From assembly GCA_934294885.1 (NCBI GenBank), contig CAKRAK010000009.1:26860-90859 (forward strand): DNA of 64,000 nucleotides. Reading direction: 5' to 3'. The notes below the pieces were generated by a model. That model ran no database searches and had not been told where the DNA came from. It saw only the letters and a program-made list of their open reading frames with translations. How positions within the stretch are numbered: position 1 is the stretch's first letter; each line of letters starts with the position of its first letter. The position numbers and the translations under genes are program-made. Origin of the DNA: an uncultured Lachnospiraceae bacterium (lineage in GTDB: Bacteria; Bacillota; Clostridia; Lachnospirales; Lachnospiraceae). Below, one piece after another: positions 15,830 through 25,263 of this stretch.

Positions 15830-16291
15830 ATGAAACGAACTATGAGCAACAAAGAATATAATGAATACATTGAGGAAATCACTCCTAGCTACAATATATT
15901 AAAAAACTGCTTTCATGCTTTTTGGATTGGCGGTACAATCTGTCTCATTGGAGAATGTTTCTTTCACCTCTATCATAATATCTTTCACTTTAATGAACTG
16001 GATTCTGCCAGCATGGAATCCGTTACTTTAATTTTTTTAAGCGTCGTTTTAACCGGTCTGAATCTGTATAACCGAATCGCCCGCCGGGGTGGTGCCGGTG
16101 CTCTGGTACCCATAACCGGATTTGCCAATTCCGTTGCATCTCCGGCTATAGAATATCAAAAAGAAGGGCAAATATTCGGTATCGGTGTAAAAATATTTAC
16201 AATATCCGGTCCGGTTATCCTTTACGGTATTTTTGTCAGCTGGCTTTTAGGTCTCATCTATTATCTGGGAATAAGCTTTCATATATGGTAA
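15830..16291 (+). CDS. spoVAC: Stage V sporulation protein AC
   Basis: SpoVAC is a conserved membrane component of the SpoVA channel and has been described in Bacillus as a mechanosensitive channel. The 153-residue product matches closely in motif: NCFHAFWIGGTICLIGE near residue 27, IARRGGAGALVPITGFANS near residue 85 and the C-terminal membrane segments. AAAGGA precedes the ATG. It ends at 16291, and the sigF stop codon begins at 16292 on the opposite strand, so spoVAD and spoVAE, the usual next genes, are not here. Confidence 0.92.
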   Translation: MKRTMSNKEYNEYIEEITPSYNILKNCFHAFWIGGTICLIGECFFHLYHNIFHFNELDSASMESVTLIFLSVVLTGLNLYNRIARRGGAGALVPITGFANSVASPAIEYQKEGQIFGIGVKIFTISGPVILYGIFVSWLLGLIYYLGISFHIW

Positions 16292-17008
16292 TCAGGCAAT
16301 ACAGTCTCTCATTTTTATCAAAATCTTTTTTTCAAGCCTGCTTACCTGAACCTGGGAAATTCCAATCCTGCTTGCAATCTGACTTTGTGTCTGATTTTCA
16401 AAATATCGCAGCCGTATCAGTTCCTGTTCCTTATCTGTCAACTGCTTCATCATTTTTTCAAGCATAATATGATTTAGGGAATCTTCATTCTCATCTCTTT
16501 CGTTTGCAATTTTATCTGCAAGATAAATTGCATTTCCATCATTCCGGTAAATCACCTTATGCAGAGATTCTACTTCAACACAGGCCTCTAAGGAGGCTAC
16601 AATTTCCTCAACATCAAGGGATAAAATCTGCGACAATTCCTCCAATCTGGGTTCTTTACCGGTCTGGTTCATAATTTCCTGTCTGGTATGATTCACCTTA
16701 AATGCAGTCTCCTTTAAAGACCGGCTTACCTTTATCATACCATCATCCCTTAAAAATCTTTTTATCTCACCACTGATCATGGGAACCGCATATGTAGACA
16801 GCTTGACATTATAAGAAAGGTCAAATTTATCAATACATTTCATCAGCCCAATACATCCAATCTGATACAAATCCTCTAACTCATAGCCTCTGCCCATATA
16901 CCGTCTTGCCACAGCCCATACAAGACCTAAATTTTCCTCAATTAATTGTTCTTTTGCGTCCTGGTCTCCATCTTTTGCAAGTTTTAACAACTCCAAAGTT
17001 TTGTCCAT
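16292..17008 (-). CDS. sigF: RNA polymerase sigma-F factor
   Basis: Sigma-F is the first forespore-specific sigma factor. The 238-residue protein has sigma region 2 (ENLGLVWAVARRYMGRGYELEDLYQIGCIG as residues about 21-50, core DLYQIG), region 3 and region 4 with the recognition helix SQIASRIGISQVQVSRLEKK. The start at MDKTLELL follows GGAGG by four bases. It is the last gene of spoIIAA-spoIIAB-sigF, 10 bases after spoIIAB. Activity is held off by SpoIIAB and released by dephosphorylated SpoIIAA. No terminator lies between it and spoVAC, which runs toward it. Confidence 0.95.
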   Translation of the reverse strand: MDKTLELLKLAKDGDQDAKEQLIEENLGLVWAVARRYMGRGYELEDLYQIGCIGLMKCIDKFDLSYNVKLSTYAVPMISGEIKRFLRDDGMIKVSRSLKETAFKVNHTRQEIMNQTGKEPRLEELSQILSLDVEEIVASLEACVEVESLHKVIYRNDGNAIYLADKIANERDENEDSLNHIMLEKMMKQLTDKEQELIRLRYFENQTQSQIASRIGISQVQVSRLEKKILIKMRDCIA

Positions 17009-17018
17009 GACGCCTCCA

Positions 17019-17459
17019 TTATAGTTCCATTTCTTTTCCAATCATTTTACGCATCGTTACAACTGTTCCCATACTGGGTGTTGACTCCACAAATAACTCA
17101 TCCATAAACGCTTCCATAAACGCAAATCCCATTCCTGATCTTTCCAGTTCGGGTTTGGATGTGTACATCGGTTCCATTGCCTTTTTAATATCTGTAATAC
17201 CGATACCAAAATCCGTGACGATTACTGTGACAATATCATCCACGATTTTTGTTTCTATCCGGATTCTTCCGCATTTGTTTTCATATCCATGAATAATGGA
17301 ATTGGTAACGGCTTCCGAAACCGCTGTTTTAATATCAGAGATTTCATCCATTGTAGGATTCAATCTTGCCACAAAGGCCGCCACCACAATTCTGGCAAAA
17401 CTCTCATTCTTTGATACACTGTCAAACTCTACTACCATTTGGTTCCCTATCTGGTTCAT
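17019..17459 (-). CDS. spoIIAB: Anti-sigma-F factor / serine kinase SpoIIAB
   Basis: SpoIIAB binds and inhibits sigma-F and phosphorylates SpoIIAA. The 146-residue GHKL-type kinase shows the N box ISDIKTAVSEAVTNSIIHGY near residue 40, the G1 box DFGIGI near residue 86 and the G2 box RSGMGFAFMEAFMD near residue 108. AAAGGAG precedes the ATG. It sits between spoIIAA and sigF as in other endospore formers. Confidence 0.95.
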   Translation of the reverse strand: MNQIGNQMVVEFDSVSKNESFARIVVAAFVARLNPTMDEISDIKTAVSEAVTNSIIHGYENKCGRIRIETKIVDDIVTVIVTDFGIGITDIKKAMEPMYTSKPELERSGMGFAFMEAFMDELFVESTPSMGTVVTMRKMIGKEMEL

Positions 17460-17503
17460 AACGCTATCTCCTTTTAACTATGGATAATTTTAACTAAAGC
17501 TAA

Positions 17504-17857
17504 TTATTGTTCCCTGTTTATTTCCTGCATTGCTGCTTCTATGTCCTTTGATTTTCTTGCAACCCGGTACAATCCGGAAATATCAAGGATTCTTTCAATC
17601 TTCTTATTTACGCCAACGATATAAATATTGCCGCTTAAATACCGCACCTCCCGGTATCTTCCCATTACCAGTCCAATACCGGAGCTGTCCATGAAATATG
17701 TATTTTCATAATCAAATATCACATTACGAATCTTTTTACTGTGAAACAGATAATCCGTATTTTCTCTGATCAACCCGGCAGAATAATGGTCTAATTCCTC
17801 CGGCAGCCTGATGATTAATGTTTCCCTTTTAACTTCATACAATTCATTTTCTTTCAT
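17504..17857 (-). CDS. spoIIAA: Anti-anti-sigma factor SpoIIAA
   Basis: SpoIIAA frees sigma-F by binding SpoIIAB when dephosphorylated by SpoIIE. The 117-residue STAS-domain protein has the phosphorylation site motif FMDSSGIGLVMGRYRE near residue 55 (the Ser of DSSG). The start at MKENELYEV follows GAAGGG; the frame extends to 17926 without ribosome-site support. It is the first gene of the spoIIA operon. A sigma-H promoter is expected in this position but I could not fix one with a good match. Confidence 0.93.
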   Translation of the reverse strand: MKENELYEVKRETLIIRLPEELDHYSAGLIRENTDYLFHSKKIRNVIFDYENTYFMDSSGIGLVMGRYREVRYLSGNIYIVGVNKKIERILDISGLYRVARKSKDIEAAMQEINREQ

Positions 17858-17919
17858 TACAATCCCTTCACTTTCTGATTCATATTTAGGCAGTATCAGT
17901 GAATTTCTGCCATAAGAAA

Positions 17920-17944
17920 AAGACAACAGGAAACCTGTTGTCTT
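17920..17944. terminator. Terminator after the TPR gene (palindromic)
   Basis: AAGACAACAGG pairs with CCTGTTGTCTT around a three-base loop. The T run favours the minus strand (TCTTTTTC), so it ends the addB-to-TPR run before spoIIAA begins. Confidence 0.8.
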
Positions 17945-18008
17945 TTCTCTTTCGTATCTTATAAATCAGTTGTATCTTCTCCTAAGGGAGTTCTTTTGTA
18001 AAATATAT

Positions 18009-19325
18009 CTATTCCGACAGATAAGAAGAAATTTCTTCCATATGCTCACTGTCAGGATAGTTCTCCTTAATACTCAAAAAAGCTGATTTGGCCTTTTCTT
18101 CATCCTGATTGCCGAGATAGGCTTTGCCAAGATAATAATATGCCAGCTCGCCTTCCTGAATCTGTAATGCTGTGTTACACATGTCAATGGCATCCTGATA
18201 TCTTTCCTCTGATATCGCAGTAGCTGCCTCCTGACATAATGTATCAAAAGCTGTATTCGGCATCGTATTCTTTATGATAGTAAAACTGTCTGAAGAATCA
18301 TTTTCTTTTTTCTTTTCATCTGCCGCCTTTTGTATCTTATCATTCTCATCCTGAAGACTGGCAACCTTTTTTTCCAAATCAGTAATCTCCACATTCTTCT
18401 GTGAAAGCTCATCACTGTAGGATAATTGCAAATCCCTGTTTTCCTGTCTGGTCGCATTAAGCTTTGTAGGCAGAATCAATAACCAAAAGATAACCACACC
18501 CAAAACCAGTCCGACAGTGACATAAACAAGATTAAACTTGTTATGATTCTGCTCCTTATAAGACTCCTCAGTTGCATCCGGATTATCCAATTCCTCAAAT
18601 CCTTTTTCCACAAATGCCTGTAGATCTGATTTGTATTGATCTTCATCTGAATATGCAGAATTCACATCAATTCGGGAACTGCTTTCCTTCATGCCGATAA
18701 TCTCTCTCGGTGAAAATCCCATCTCATTCAGATATCTGACTGCCAATGTATTATTCTTATCAATTCGTAATACACGCTTCAACGCTTTTTTGGTTTTTTC
18801 ATTATTGCCACTATCCATATATAACAGTGCCAATAACAAATATCCCTTCACAAAATGAGGATAGTTAGAAAGGATTCTTCTAAGTTGTATAAAAGCTAAA
18901 TCCTTGGTCCCCTGCTTGGCATGATTCAATGCCTGATTATACTGTTTGGCAAGCTGATTGGCTTCTTCAAGCTTAATCGAATCTGCTTGTACTTCTTTTA
19001 TATAATAAGATGCAATATTCTTACTTGCATCCGGCAGATAACTATTACTAATTACCCAATGGGTTAATCCCAATACGGTCTCACCCATTTCATAATGGAT
19101 AAGTCCCAACAAATTTCTGGCATTAATATTCTGTTTGTTATACTTTAATGCCAAATCTAATGCATCCACTGCACCGGTAAGATCTCTGACACGTGCTCGG
19201 TCTAAACCTAAATTATAGTAATAATTTGATGTGTTATAGGCTTTCTCTAACAATTTGTAGTTCATTCCACATTTACTACAATGTCCGTCGGTCAATACAG
19301 GTGCTCCACAATTTAAACACTCCAT
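18009..19325 (-). CDS. Zinc-ribbon TPR protein with one membrane segment and coiled coil
   Basis: No named gene is recognised. The 438-residue protein starts with a zinc ribbon (CLNCGAPVLTDGHCSKCG), followed by four or so tetratricopeptide repeats to about residue 210. A membrane segment (LVYVTVGLVLGVVIFWLLIL near residue 268) and a coiled coil (about 295-345) follow, then a short C-terminal TPR pair (residues about 360-430). One membrane span places the two TPR blocks on opposite sides, suggesting a scaffold at the membrane; that is inference. It is the last gene of the long leftward run and has its own terminator. Confidence 0.75.
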   Translation of the reverse strand: MECLNCGAPVLTDGHCSKCGMNYKLLEKAYNTSNYYYNLGLDRARVRDLTGAVDALDLALKYNKQNINARNLLGLIHYEMGETVLGLTHWVISNSYLPDASKNIASYYIKEVQADSIKLEEANQLAKQYNQALNHAKQGTKDLAFIQLRRILSNYPHFVKGYLLLALLYMDSGNNEKTKKALKRVLRIDKNNTLAVRYLNEMGFSPREIIGMKESSSRIDVNSAYSDEDQYKSDLQAFVEKGFEELDNPDATEESYKEQNHNKFNLVYVTVGLVLGVVIFWLLILPTKLNATRQENRDLQLSYSDELSQKNVEITDLEKKVASLQDENDKIQKAADEKKKENDSSDSFTIIKNTMPNTAFDTLCQEAATAISEERYQDAIDMCNTALQIQEGELAYYYLGKAYLGNQDEEKAKSAFLSIKENYPDSEHMEEISSYLSE

Positions 19326-19336
19326 ATTTTCACCGC

Positions 19337-19486
19337 CTATTTTGAATTATTCTTTTTAACCTGGTTTAACATTTCCTCTAATACGTCAGTAATATCTTTC
19401 ACATCATTGTGATATATTGCATCCTCTGCCTGATTTAACTCAAGGCATGGCTGAAACTTTTTAATCTCTTCATCAAAATTAATCAT
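19337..19486 (-). CDS. Small conserved-looking protein overlapping folC
   Basis: This 49-residue acidic protein (MINFDEEIKKFQPCLELNQ at the start) begins inside the end of folC, with its ATG overlapping the folC stop region by 8 bases. GGAG seven bases before the ATG lies within folC. It ends 11 bases before the TPR gene. It has no membrane segment or known domain. Tight coupling on both sides supports that it is real; the longer frame to 19573 is folC sequence in another frame. Confidence 0.6.
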   Translation of the reverse strand: MINFDEEIKKFQPCLELNQAEDAIYHNDVKDITDVLEEMLNQVKKNNSK

Positions 19487-20825
19487 ATCTATTCTCCAAT
19501 TTGAGCAAATCACCTGCCAAATATAAAGAACCCACACAAAACAAATATCCATCCTCAACATGGTTCTTCCCATAAGAAAAACCGGCTCTTATATCATCAA
19601 AAGCAGTGATTTTACTACTCGAAAACTCTCTAAATGTATCTTCTACTGTTCTCAGCTCTGCAGAACGACTACCTTCGTAGCGTACCAAAATTATCTCGTC
19701 AAATGAAATTCTGCATAACCGTCTGATCATAGTTCTATAGTCTTTATCTTTTGAAACTGCAAATAATAACTTCTTTTCCGATTCTGGAAACAGTATCTCC
19801 AAATTCTCGCAGAATGCTTCGATTGCCTCCTCATTATGAGCACCATCGACATACACATGATCTTCGATCTCTTCCATTCTGCAACTCCATGTCATATCTA
19901 ACAATCCAGTTTCTATATTCTCTATATCTTTCCCGTTCATACAAGTATCAAAAAGTAAGTTACCCTGTATGCTCCAGTCAACATTCGGAATCCGGGACTG
20001 TATCATCAAAATTTCATATGCTTTTATAGCAAGCATTGCATTTTCTACCTGATAAAGTGCAGTTTTTTTAATTTGCAATTTATCATACTTATGATAACCA
20101 CTATTAAAGGAAAAATCAATATTTTTTTTCGTTAAATTTAATAATTCGGACTGTTTTTTTTCGACAATCTGTAAAAATACCCCTTCTTTTTTACATTTAT
20201 GAACAATAACAGGGGTTGCCGCGTCTTTTCTGTCAAAAAACACAGCCGGAACAGATGCTTTAATGATTCCTGCTTTTTCATATGCAATCTCCGGAATCGT
20301 TGTTCCCAGAAACTGCGTATGGTCAAGTCCTACAGAAGTAATAACAGACAATACAGGCATTACTACATTTGTGGCATCCAATCGTCCACCCATTCCGGTT
20401 TCCAGAACAACATAATCAACCTGTTCATCCCTAAAATATAACATTCCCATAAGGAATACAAATTCAAAGAAGGACGGATGGGCAATTCCCTTTTGCTTTG
20501 CCTGTTCTATGTATTCCATAACCCTTGAAAATATACAAACCATTTTTTCATCGGAAATCACACTATCATTCACCCGAATCCGCTCATTTAACTTTACGAG
20601 ATGAGGTGAGGTAAACAAACCAACCTTATATCCGGCACGTCGCAAAATGGATGCCAAAAAAGAGCAGGTCGAACCTTTTCCGTTCGTACCTGCCACATGA
20701 ACGATTTTATAACTGTTTTCCGGATGTCCCATCAAATCCAATATCTGATACAGGTTATCCGTTCCCAGCTTTGTTGCGAAAAGGGGAACGGATAAAATAT
20801 ACTCTATACAGTCCTGATATGTCAT
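19479..20825 (-). CDS. folC: Folylpolyglutamate synthase / dihydrofolate synthase
   Basis: FolC adds glutamate to folates and, in bifunctional forms, to dihydropteroate, using ATP. The 448-residue protein has the Mur-ligase fold: P-loop VAGTNGKGSTCSFLAS near residue 43, the FTSPHLVKLNERIRV segment near residue 74, ETGMGGRLDATN near residue 143 and DGAHNEEA near residue 325. The ribosome site is weak. It begins 17 bases after the queF stop, so it is probably translated from the same message. Whether it also acts as dihydrofolate synthase is not decided by sequence. Confidence 0.92.
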   Translation of the reverse strand: MTYQDCIEYILSVPLFATKLGTDNLYQILDLMGHPENSYKIVHVAGTNGKGSTCSFLASILRRAGYKVGLFTSPHLVKLNERIRVNDSVISDEKMVCIFSRVMEYIEQAKQKGIAHPSFFEFVFLMGMLYFRDEQVDYVVLETGMGGRLDATNVVMPVLSVITSVGLDHTQFLGTTIPEIAYEKAGIIKASVPAVFFDRKDAATPVIVHKCKKEGVFLQIVEKKQSELLNLTKKNIDFSFNSGYHKYDKLQIKKTALYQVENAMLAIKAYEILMIQSRIPNVDWSIQGNLLFDTCMNGKDIENIETGLLDMTWSCRMEEIEDHVYVDGAHNEEAIEAFCENLEILFPESEKKLLFAVSKDKDYRTMIRRLCRISFDEIILVRYEGSRSAELRTVEDTFREFSSSKITAFDDIRAGFSYGKNHVEDGYLFCVGSLYLAGDLLKLENRYD

Positions 20826-20842
20826 ATTATCACACTTTCATA

Positions 20843-21340
20843 CTATCTGTTATCTATTTTTTCCGGATACAAATCATGATTGGAAAGGCGGTTCCATGCT
20901 ACTTCTTCCCATTTTGTTCCCGGCTTTCCGTAATTACAATACGGATCAATGGAAATACCCCCTCTCGGAGTAAACTTTCCCCAAACCTCAATGTATTTTG
21001 GATCCATCAGACGGATTAAATCCTTCATAATCACATTCATGCAATCCTCATGAAAATCTCCGTGATTTCGGAAACTGAACAAATACAGTTTTAATGACTT
21101 TGACTCTACCATCAAATGACCGGGTACATAGGATATATATACAGTAGCAAAATCCGGTTGACCTGTAATCGGACAAAGAGAAGTAAATTCCGGACAGTTA
21201 AACTTCACAAAATAATCATTATCCGGATGCTTATTAACAAAGGTCTCTAATATCTGCGGATTATAGTCTGTAGGGTAACCGGTATTCTGATTTCCCAATA
21301 ATGTAACACCCTTTGTCTCTTCTTTGCTTCTTCCTTCCAT
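20843..21340 (-). CDS. queF: NADPH-dependent preQ0 reductase QueF
   Basis: QueF reduces the nitrile of 7-cyano-7-deazaguanine to the aminomethyl preQ1, a late step in queuosine synthesis. The 165-residue protein is the short, unimodular form with the catalytic Cys in CPEFTSLCPITGQPDF near residue 50 and the QueF motif ESKSLKLYLFSFRNHG near residue 85. The start at MEGRSKEE follows AAGGAG. The other preQ0 genes (queC, queD, queE) are not in the window, so the gene is separated from its pathway and linked instead to folC. Confidence 0.95.
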   Translation of the reverse strand: MEGRSKEETKGVTLLGNQNTGYPTDYNPQILETFVNKHPDNDYFVKFNCPEFTSLCPITGQPDFATVYISYVPGHLMVESKSLKLYLFSFRNHGDFHEDCMNVIMKDLIRLMDPKYIEVWGKFTPRGGISIDPYCNYGKPGTKWEEVAWNRLSNHDLYPEKIDNR

Positions 21341-21420
21341 ACTGCCAAAGCTCCTTTCTGACTCACAAAACAATCTCTATGCATTATACCTCTGCTAACA
21401 GAAAATAACAATCCGGTTTT

Positions 21421-24400
21421 TTATAGAATCCGGATTTCCTTATCCAGAGAAAAGGAATATAAATAGGTCTCTTTTACGGTTTTCCCTGTCAATTGCTCCA
21501 AGGTGTCCTTATAGTACTGCATCTGCGTATAATAGCGTTTTACAAGCATATCCTCTTCACCGGGCATAAGCCTGTCTGTTTTATAGTCCACCAATACAAA
21601 TGCATCCCCTTCCTCAAAGTACACATCAACAATTCCCTGTACCACAACTGTATCTTTTTGTGTCACCGGCTCATCTGTAGGGTATATCTTTTCGACAGGA
21701 ACTCCAACGACAAACCTTTGCTCTTTGTGCAGTTTTCCCTTCTCATCCGCAGCCTTCATCCGCATCCCCAAATCTGACGAGAGGAAATGTTGAATTTTGA
21801 CTATAGGTAAAATCTCTTCCGCTTTTATCTCCGGAAACCTTTTTGAAATATTCTCTTCATAAAAACCGATTATATCATCCTTCGACTGCACCCCTTTAAA
21901 GTCCAACAATTCCATAATCTTATGGATGTAAGTACCCTTTAAAGCTGCAGGCAGATCATTTTTTCCCTTCATGAATTCCGGTATCGGAATCCTCTGTTTT
22001 TGTTCTAATGGCCTGTTCCATCTAATAACTTCCACATCATCGGACAATTCATACATTCTTTTTATTTCCGTTACGGAAAGCTTAGATTTTTGCATTGTCA
22101 TTTTCAAATTTGGGTATTTATAAGAAAGTGCTTTTTCATATTCTGCTTTTCTTACATTATCTCCCTTTTTCCATATCTGGATCTGATTTTTTCTAAAATC
22201 GTCATCCTCCTTTTGTCCCAAAACATGCTGTACGGCAATCTGGTAATAATCATTGATTCGAACCTTAAAATCAAATTCCGTCTTTTGGAAAAAAGTATTA
22301 CATTCGTAGTCTGCTGTTATAAATGTCTCATTTTTTTCATCGTATCTTGGACGAACCTGTTCCATTGCATCATGAAAAACACGATTTCGTATCATTGCCG
22401 CTACAACAAGATCCATATAACTGTTTGCACTTCTCACATAGGCAAAGCCAAGCTTTTCTTCTGTTACACCTGCAATACTGTCATATCGATGAATCAATTT
22501 CGGTATATCCGGAACAACCCCGGTCATAATTAATTTTTCCTTTGCTCTTGTAAGTGCAACGTAGAAAATTCTTAATTCCTCCGCTATACTTTCTGTTTTC
22601 ATCAGCGACGCAAACACCTGTCTGGAAAAAGAATCATTTCCGCATCTTTTTTTTGTATTTACATATTTTGCCCCAAGGTAATAATCCGAATGAACAATCA
22701 ACCGTTCCTTGGTATCTCTTAAATTGAATTGTTTTCCCATACCCGCAACAAAAACCACAGGAAATTCCAGACCCTTGCTTTTATGGATACTCATAATTCT
22801 TACAACATCCTCATCACAATCCATAGAAGGATCTCCGCCGAGAGATATTTTCTTTTCAATTATCTCATCAATATATCTTAAAAAGTCAAAGAGTCCCTGA
22901 CAGTTGCTCTGCTCAAAATGCAAAACCTCATCCATAAACAGATCAAGATTACGGATTCGCTCTGCGCCCTGAGGAAGTGCCTGAACATAGTAATAATAAT
23001 CTTTTTGATAAAACAGCCATTGAATCACCTGACTGATTGACATATACTGAATCTTTTCTGTTATTTCATCAAATAAGTCCGTATACGCCCTGCATTTTTC
23101 ATACAAAGCTTTATCCTGCAGGCTCCACTGTTTGAAAAAATCGGCATCCAAACCGGAACGGGAAACCATTTCCCCCATGAAATCGTATATGTGCAGTTTT
23201 ACTTCACGCACTGCTTCCAATTCACGTTTTTTCAGAATCATTTTTGTCAGGTCTTCTTCTGTAAATTTACCAAAAAATCCCCGGAGGGATGCAACAAGTT
23301 CAACCTCATTATAGGGATTATCCACCGCTCTTAACAGGCTTAGTATCTGATGAATCTCCACGGTATCCAGATATCCGGTTTCATTTTGAATCCGAACCGG
23401 AATCCCCCGGTTCATCAGAATTTCAGAAAAAACATCTCCAAATCCCGATGGTGCCCGCAATAAAATTACAATATCTCTATATGAAACATCCCTCATTTTT
23501 CCGGTATCATCATCCGTCACCTGATACACATTTTCTCCGTTTTTTCCAAATAAGGAGTCAATCCTGTTTGCAATCATTGTGGCTTCCAATTCTTTTTTTC
23601 CGATATCTTCTAAGTTCTCGTCTAATGTTTCATCCTTTTGAGCCACATATAATGCCCCCTGCGACGATCCGGACTCCGCCATTTGAATATCAAAATTTTT
23701 ACTTTCCCCCATCAATAACTCAACGCAATCCTCTTCGTAACCTTCAAACTGTCTTGAAGGTACCAAAGCCTCTTCCCCGGTGTAGTCGATTCCTCCCAGA
23801 TCAGCACCCATAATCTGATAAAATATATAATTGATTCCCTCTAAAACATTCTTCCTGCTTCTAAAATTATTCTTTAACAAAAGCTTCCGGTTATCTGCAG
23901 ACTCATCCCCTTTATAAGTATGATATTTTTCCATAAATAAATCCGGCCTTGCCATTCGGAAACTATAGATACTCTGTTTCACATCTCCCACCATAAAAAT
24001 ATTATTATGATGATACGGAACCTTGGATACGCAGCGAAGAATCGCTTCCTGTAAATAATTACTGTCCTGATATTCATCTATCATAATCTCATAGAATTCC
24101 TCTGATAATTCCGATCCGATTCTGCTTGGAACCGGCTGACCGTCTTTGTCGTATCCTTTACAAAGAATCTGAAGGGCAAAATGCTCCACATCACTAAATT
24201 CCAAAATGTTTTTTTCAAGCTTTTGTGCCAGAAATTCACTTCTGAACTCCTCCGTTGCATCTAAAAGAGCAATCAGCATCTTACTTTGTTCTTTCATCTG
24301 TTCCAGAACCTGATCTATAGGAACCTGAAATACCTTAAGCAGATTTTTAACATCATCCTTATAATGATTTCTGATATTTTTTACCTTCTCTGCAAGCTCC

Positions 24401-25263
24401 TTATCATAGGTTCCGTCCTTTCCCCGTCCGATATTTGTGAATTTCTCTTTAGTCAACTCATGATAATTTGTATAGGTTTTGGAATTGATGATATCATCCA
24501 GCAATGTAACATCGGATAATAACGCTTTTTCCATATAAAAAGGACCATCTATTCCCCTTGCGATATTAAGTGCTTCCAAAATCTGATCCTTTATTCGGCA
24601 TGCCGTATTTTTTAATTCATTAAAATAATGCATAACATAGGAAAGGCTCATAAATTCCTGTTCGGAAGTAATACATAAATCCTTCTTTGCCTGTTCAATC
24701 CAAAGCTCCGGTCTTGGAAAACTGCTGCTGACATCATAAACCGTCTTGATATAAACCTCTAAACTCTCATCCGATTTATCTCCGCAAAAGGCTTCCGAAA
24801 ACTCCGCAAAACCGGGGTTTTCCTTATAATACTTCTCAATGACGCTTTTCATCACCTCATCCCGCAATAAAGCCAGCTCTCCCATCTCACCAATGCGAAT
24901 ATTAGGATCCATTCCAATATCGTAAAAATGTTCTTTGACCACCTTATAGCAAAAACTGTCTATAGTCAAAATGTTCGCCTGGTTTAACAAGTGCAGCTGT
25001 TTCTGAATATGCTGATTTTCCGGGTGTTTTTCTATAATTGTCTCCATCGCACGACGTATCTTATCCTTCATCTGGGATGCCGCAGCCTTTGTAAAGGTTA
25101 CAACCAGAAGTTCATTAATATCAATGGGATTTTCTGCATCCGTAACCATCTGTATAATCCGTTCCACTAATACAGCCGTCTTACCTGAACCCGCCGCAGC
25201 ACTTACCAGCAAATTACAATTTTTCGCTTCAATAATCTTTTTCTGATCACTTGTCCACTGCAT
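21421..25263 (-). CDS. addA: ATP-dependent helicase/nuclease subunit A (AddA)
   Basis: AddAB processes double-strand DNA ends for recombination in Firmicutes. The 1280-residue AddA has a UvrD-type helicase core with Walker A SAAAGSGKT at about residues 21-29, the Walker B-type DEYQDSN near residue 395 and motif VRIMSIHKSKGLEFPVVF near residue 815. The C-terminal RecB-type nuclease has FVLVDYKTDRL near residue 1240. The AAAGGAG site lies inside the end of addB, whose stop overlaps addA by 17 bases. All key motifs are present, so it should be active. Confidence 0.97.
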   Translation of the reverse strand: MQWTSDQKKIIEAKNCNLLVSAAAGSGKTAVLVERIIQMVTDAENPIDINELLVVTFTKAAASQMKDKIRRAMETIIEKHPENQHIQKQLHLLNQANILTIDSFCYKVVKEHFYDIGMDPNIRIGEMGELALLRDEVMKSVIEKYYKENPGFAEFSEAFCGDKSDESLEVYIKTVYDVSSSFPRPELWIEQAKKDLCITSEQEFMSLSYVMHYFNELKNTACRIKDQILEALNIARGIDGPFYMEKALLSDVTLLDDIINSKTYTNYHELTKEKFTNIGRGKDGTYDKELAEKVKNIRNHYKDDVKNLLKVFQVPIDQVLEQMKEQSKMLIALLDATEEFRSEFLAQKLEKNILEFSDVEHFALQILCKGYDKDGQPVPSRIGSELSEEFYEIMIDEYQDSNYLQEAILRCVSKVPYHHNNIFMVGDVKQSIYSFRMARPDLFMEKYHTYKGDESADNRKLLLKNNFRSRKNVLEGINYIFYQIMGADLGGIDYTGEEALVPSRQFEGYEEDCVELLMGESKNFDIQMAESGSSQGALYVAQKDETLDENLEDIGKKELEATMIANRIDSLFGKNGENVYQVTDDDTGKMRDVSYRDIVILLRAPSGFGDVFSEILMNRGIPVRIQNETGYLDTVEIHQILSLLRAVDNPYNEVELVASLRGFFGKFTEEDLTKMILKKRELEAVREVKLHIYDFMGEMVSRSGLDADFFKQWSLQDKALYEKCRAYTDLFDEITEKIQYMSISQVIQWLFYQKDYYYYVQALPQGAERIRNLDLFMDEVLHFEQSNCQGLFDFLRYIDEIIEKKISLGGDPSMDCDEDVVRIMSIHKSKGLEFPVVFVAGMGKQFNLRDTKERLIVHSDYYLGAKYVNTKKRCGNDSFSRQVFASLMKTESIAEELRIFYVALTRAKEKLIMTGVVPDIPKLIHRYDSIAGVTEEKLGFAYVRSANSYMDLVVAAMIRNRVFHDAMEQVRPRYDEKNETFITADYECNTFFQKTEFDFKVRINDYYQIAVQHVLGQKEDDDFRKNQIQIWKKGDNVRKAEYEKALSYKYPNLKMTMQKSKLSVTEIKRMYELSDDVEVIRWNRPLEQKQRIPIPEFMKGKNDLPAALKGTYIHKIMELLDFKGVQSKDDIIGFYEENISKRFPEIKAEEILPIVKIQHFLSSDLGMRMKAADEKGKLHKEQRFVVGVPVEKIYPTDEPVTQKDTVVVQGIVDVYFEEGDAFVLVDYKTDRLMPGEEDMLVKRYYTQMQYYKDTLEQLTGKTVKETYLYSFSLDKEIRIL

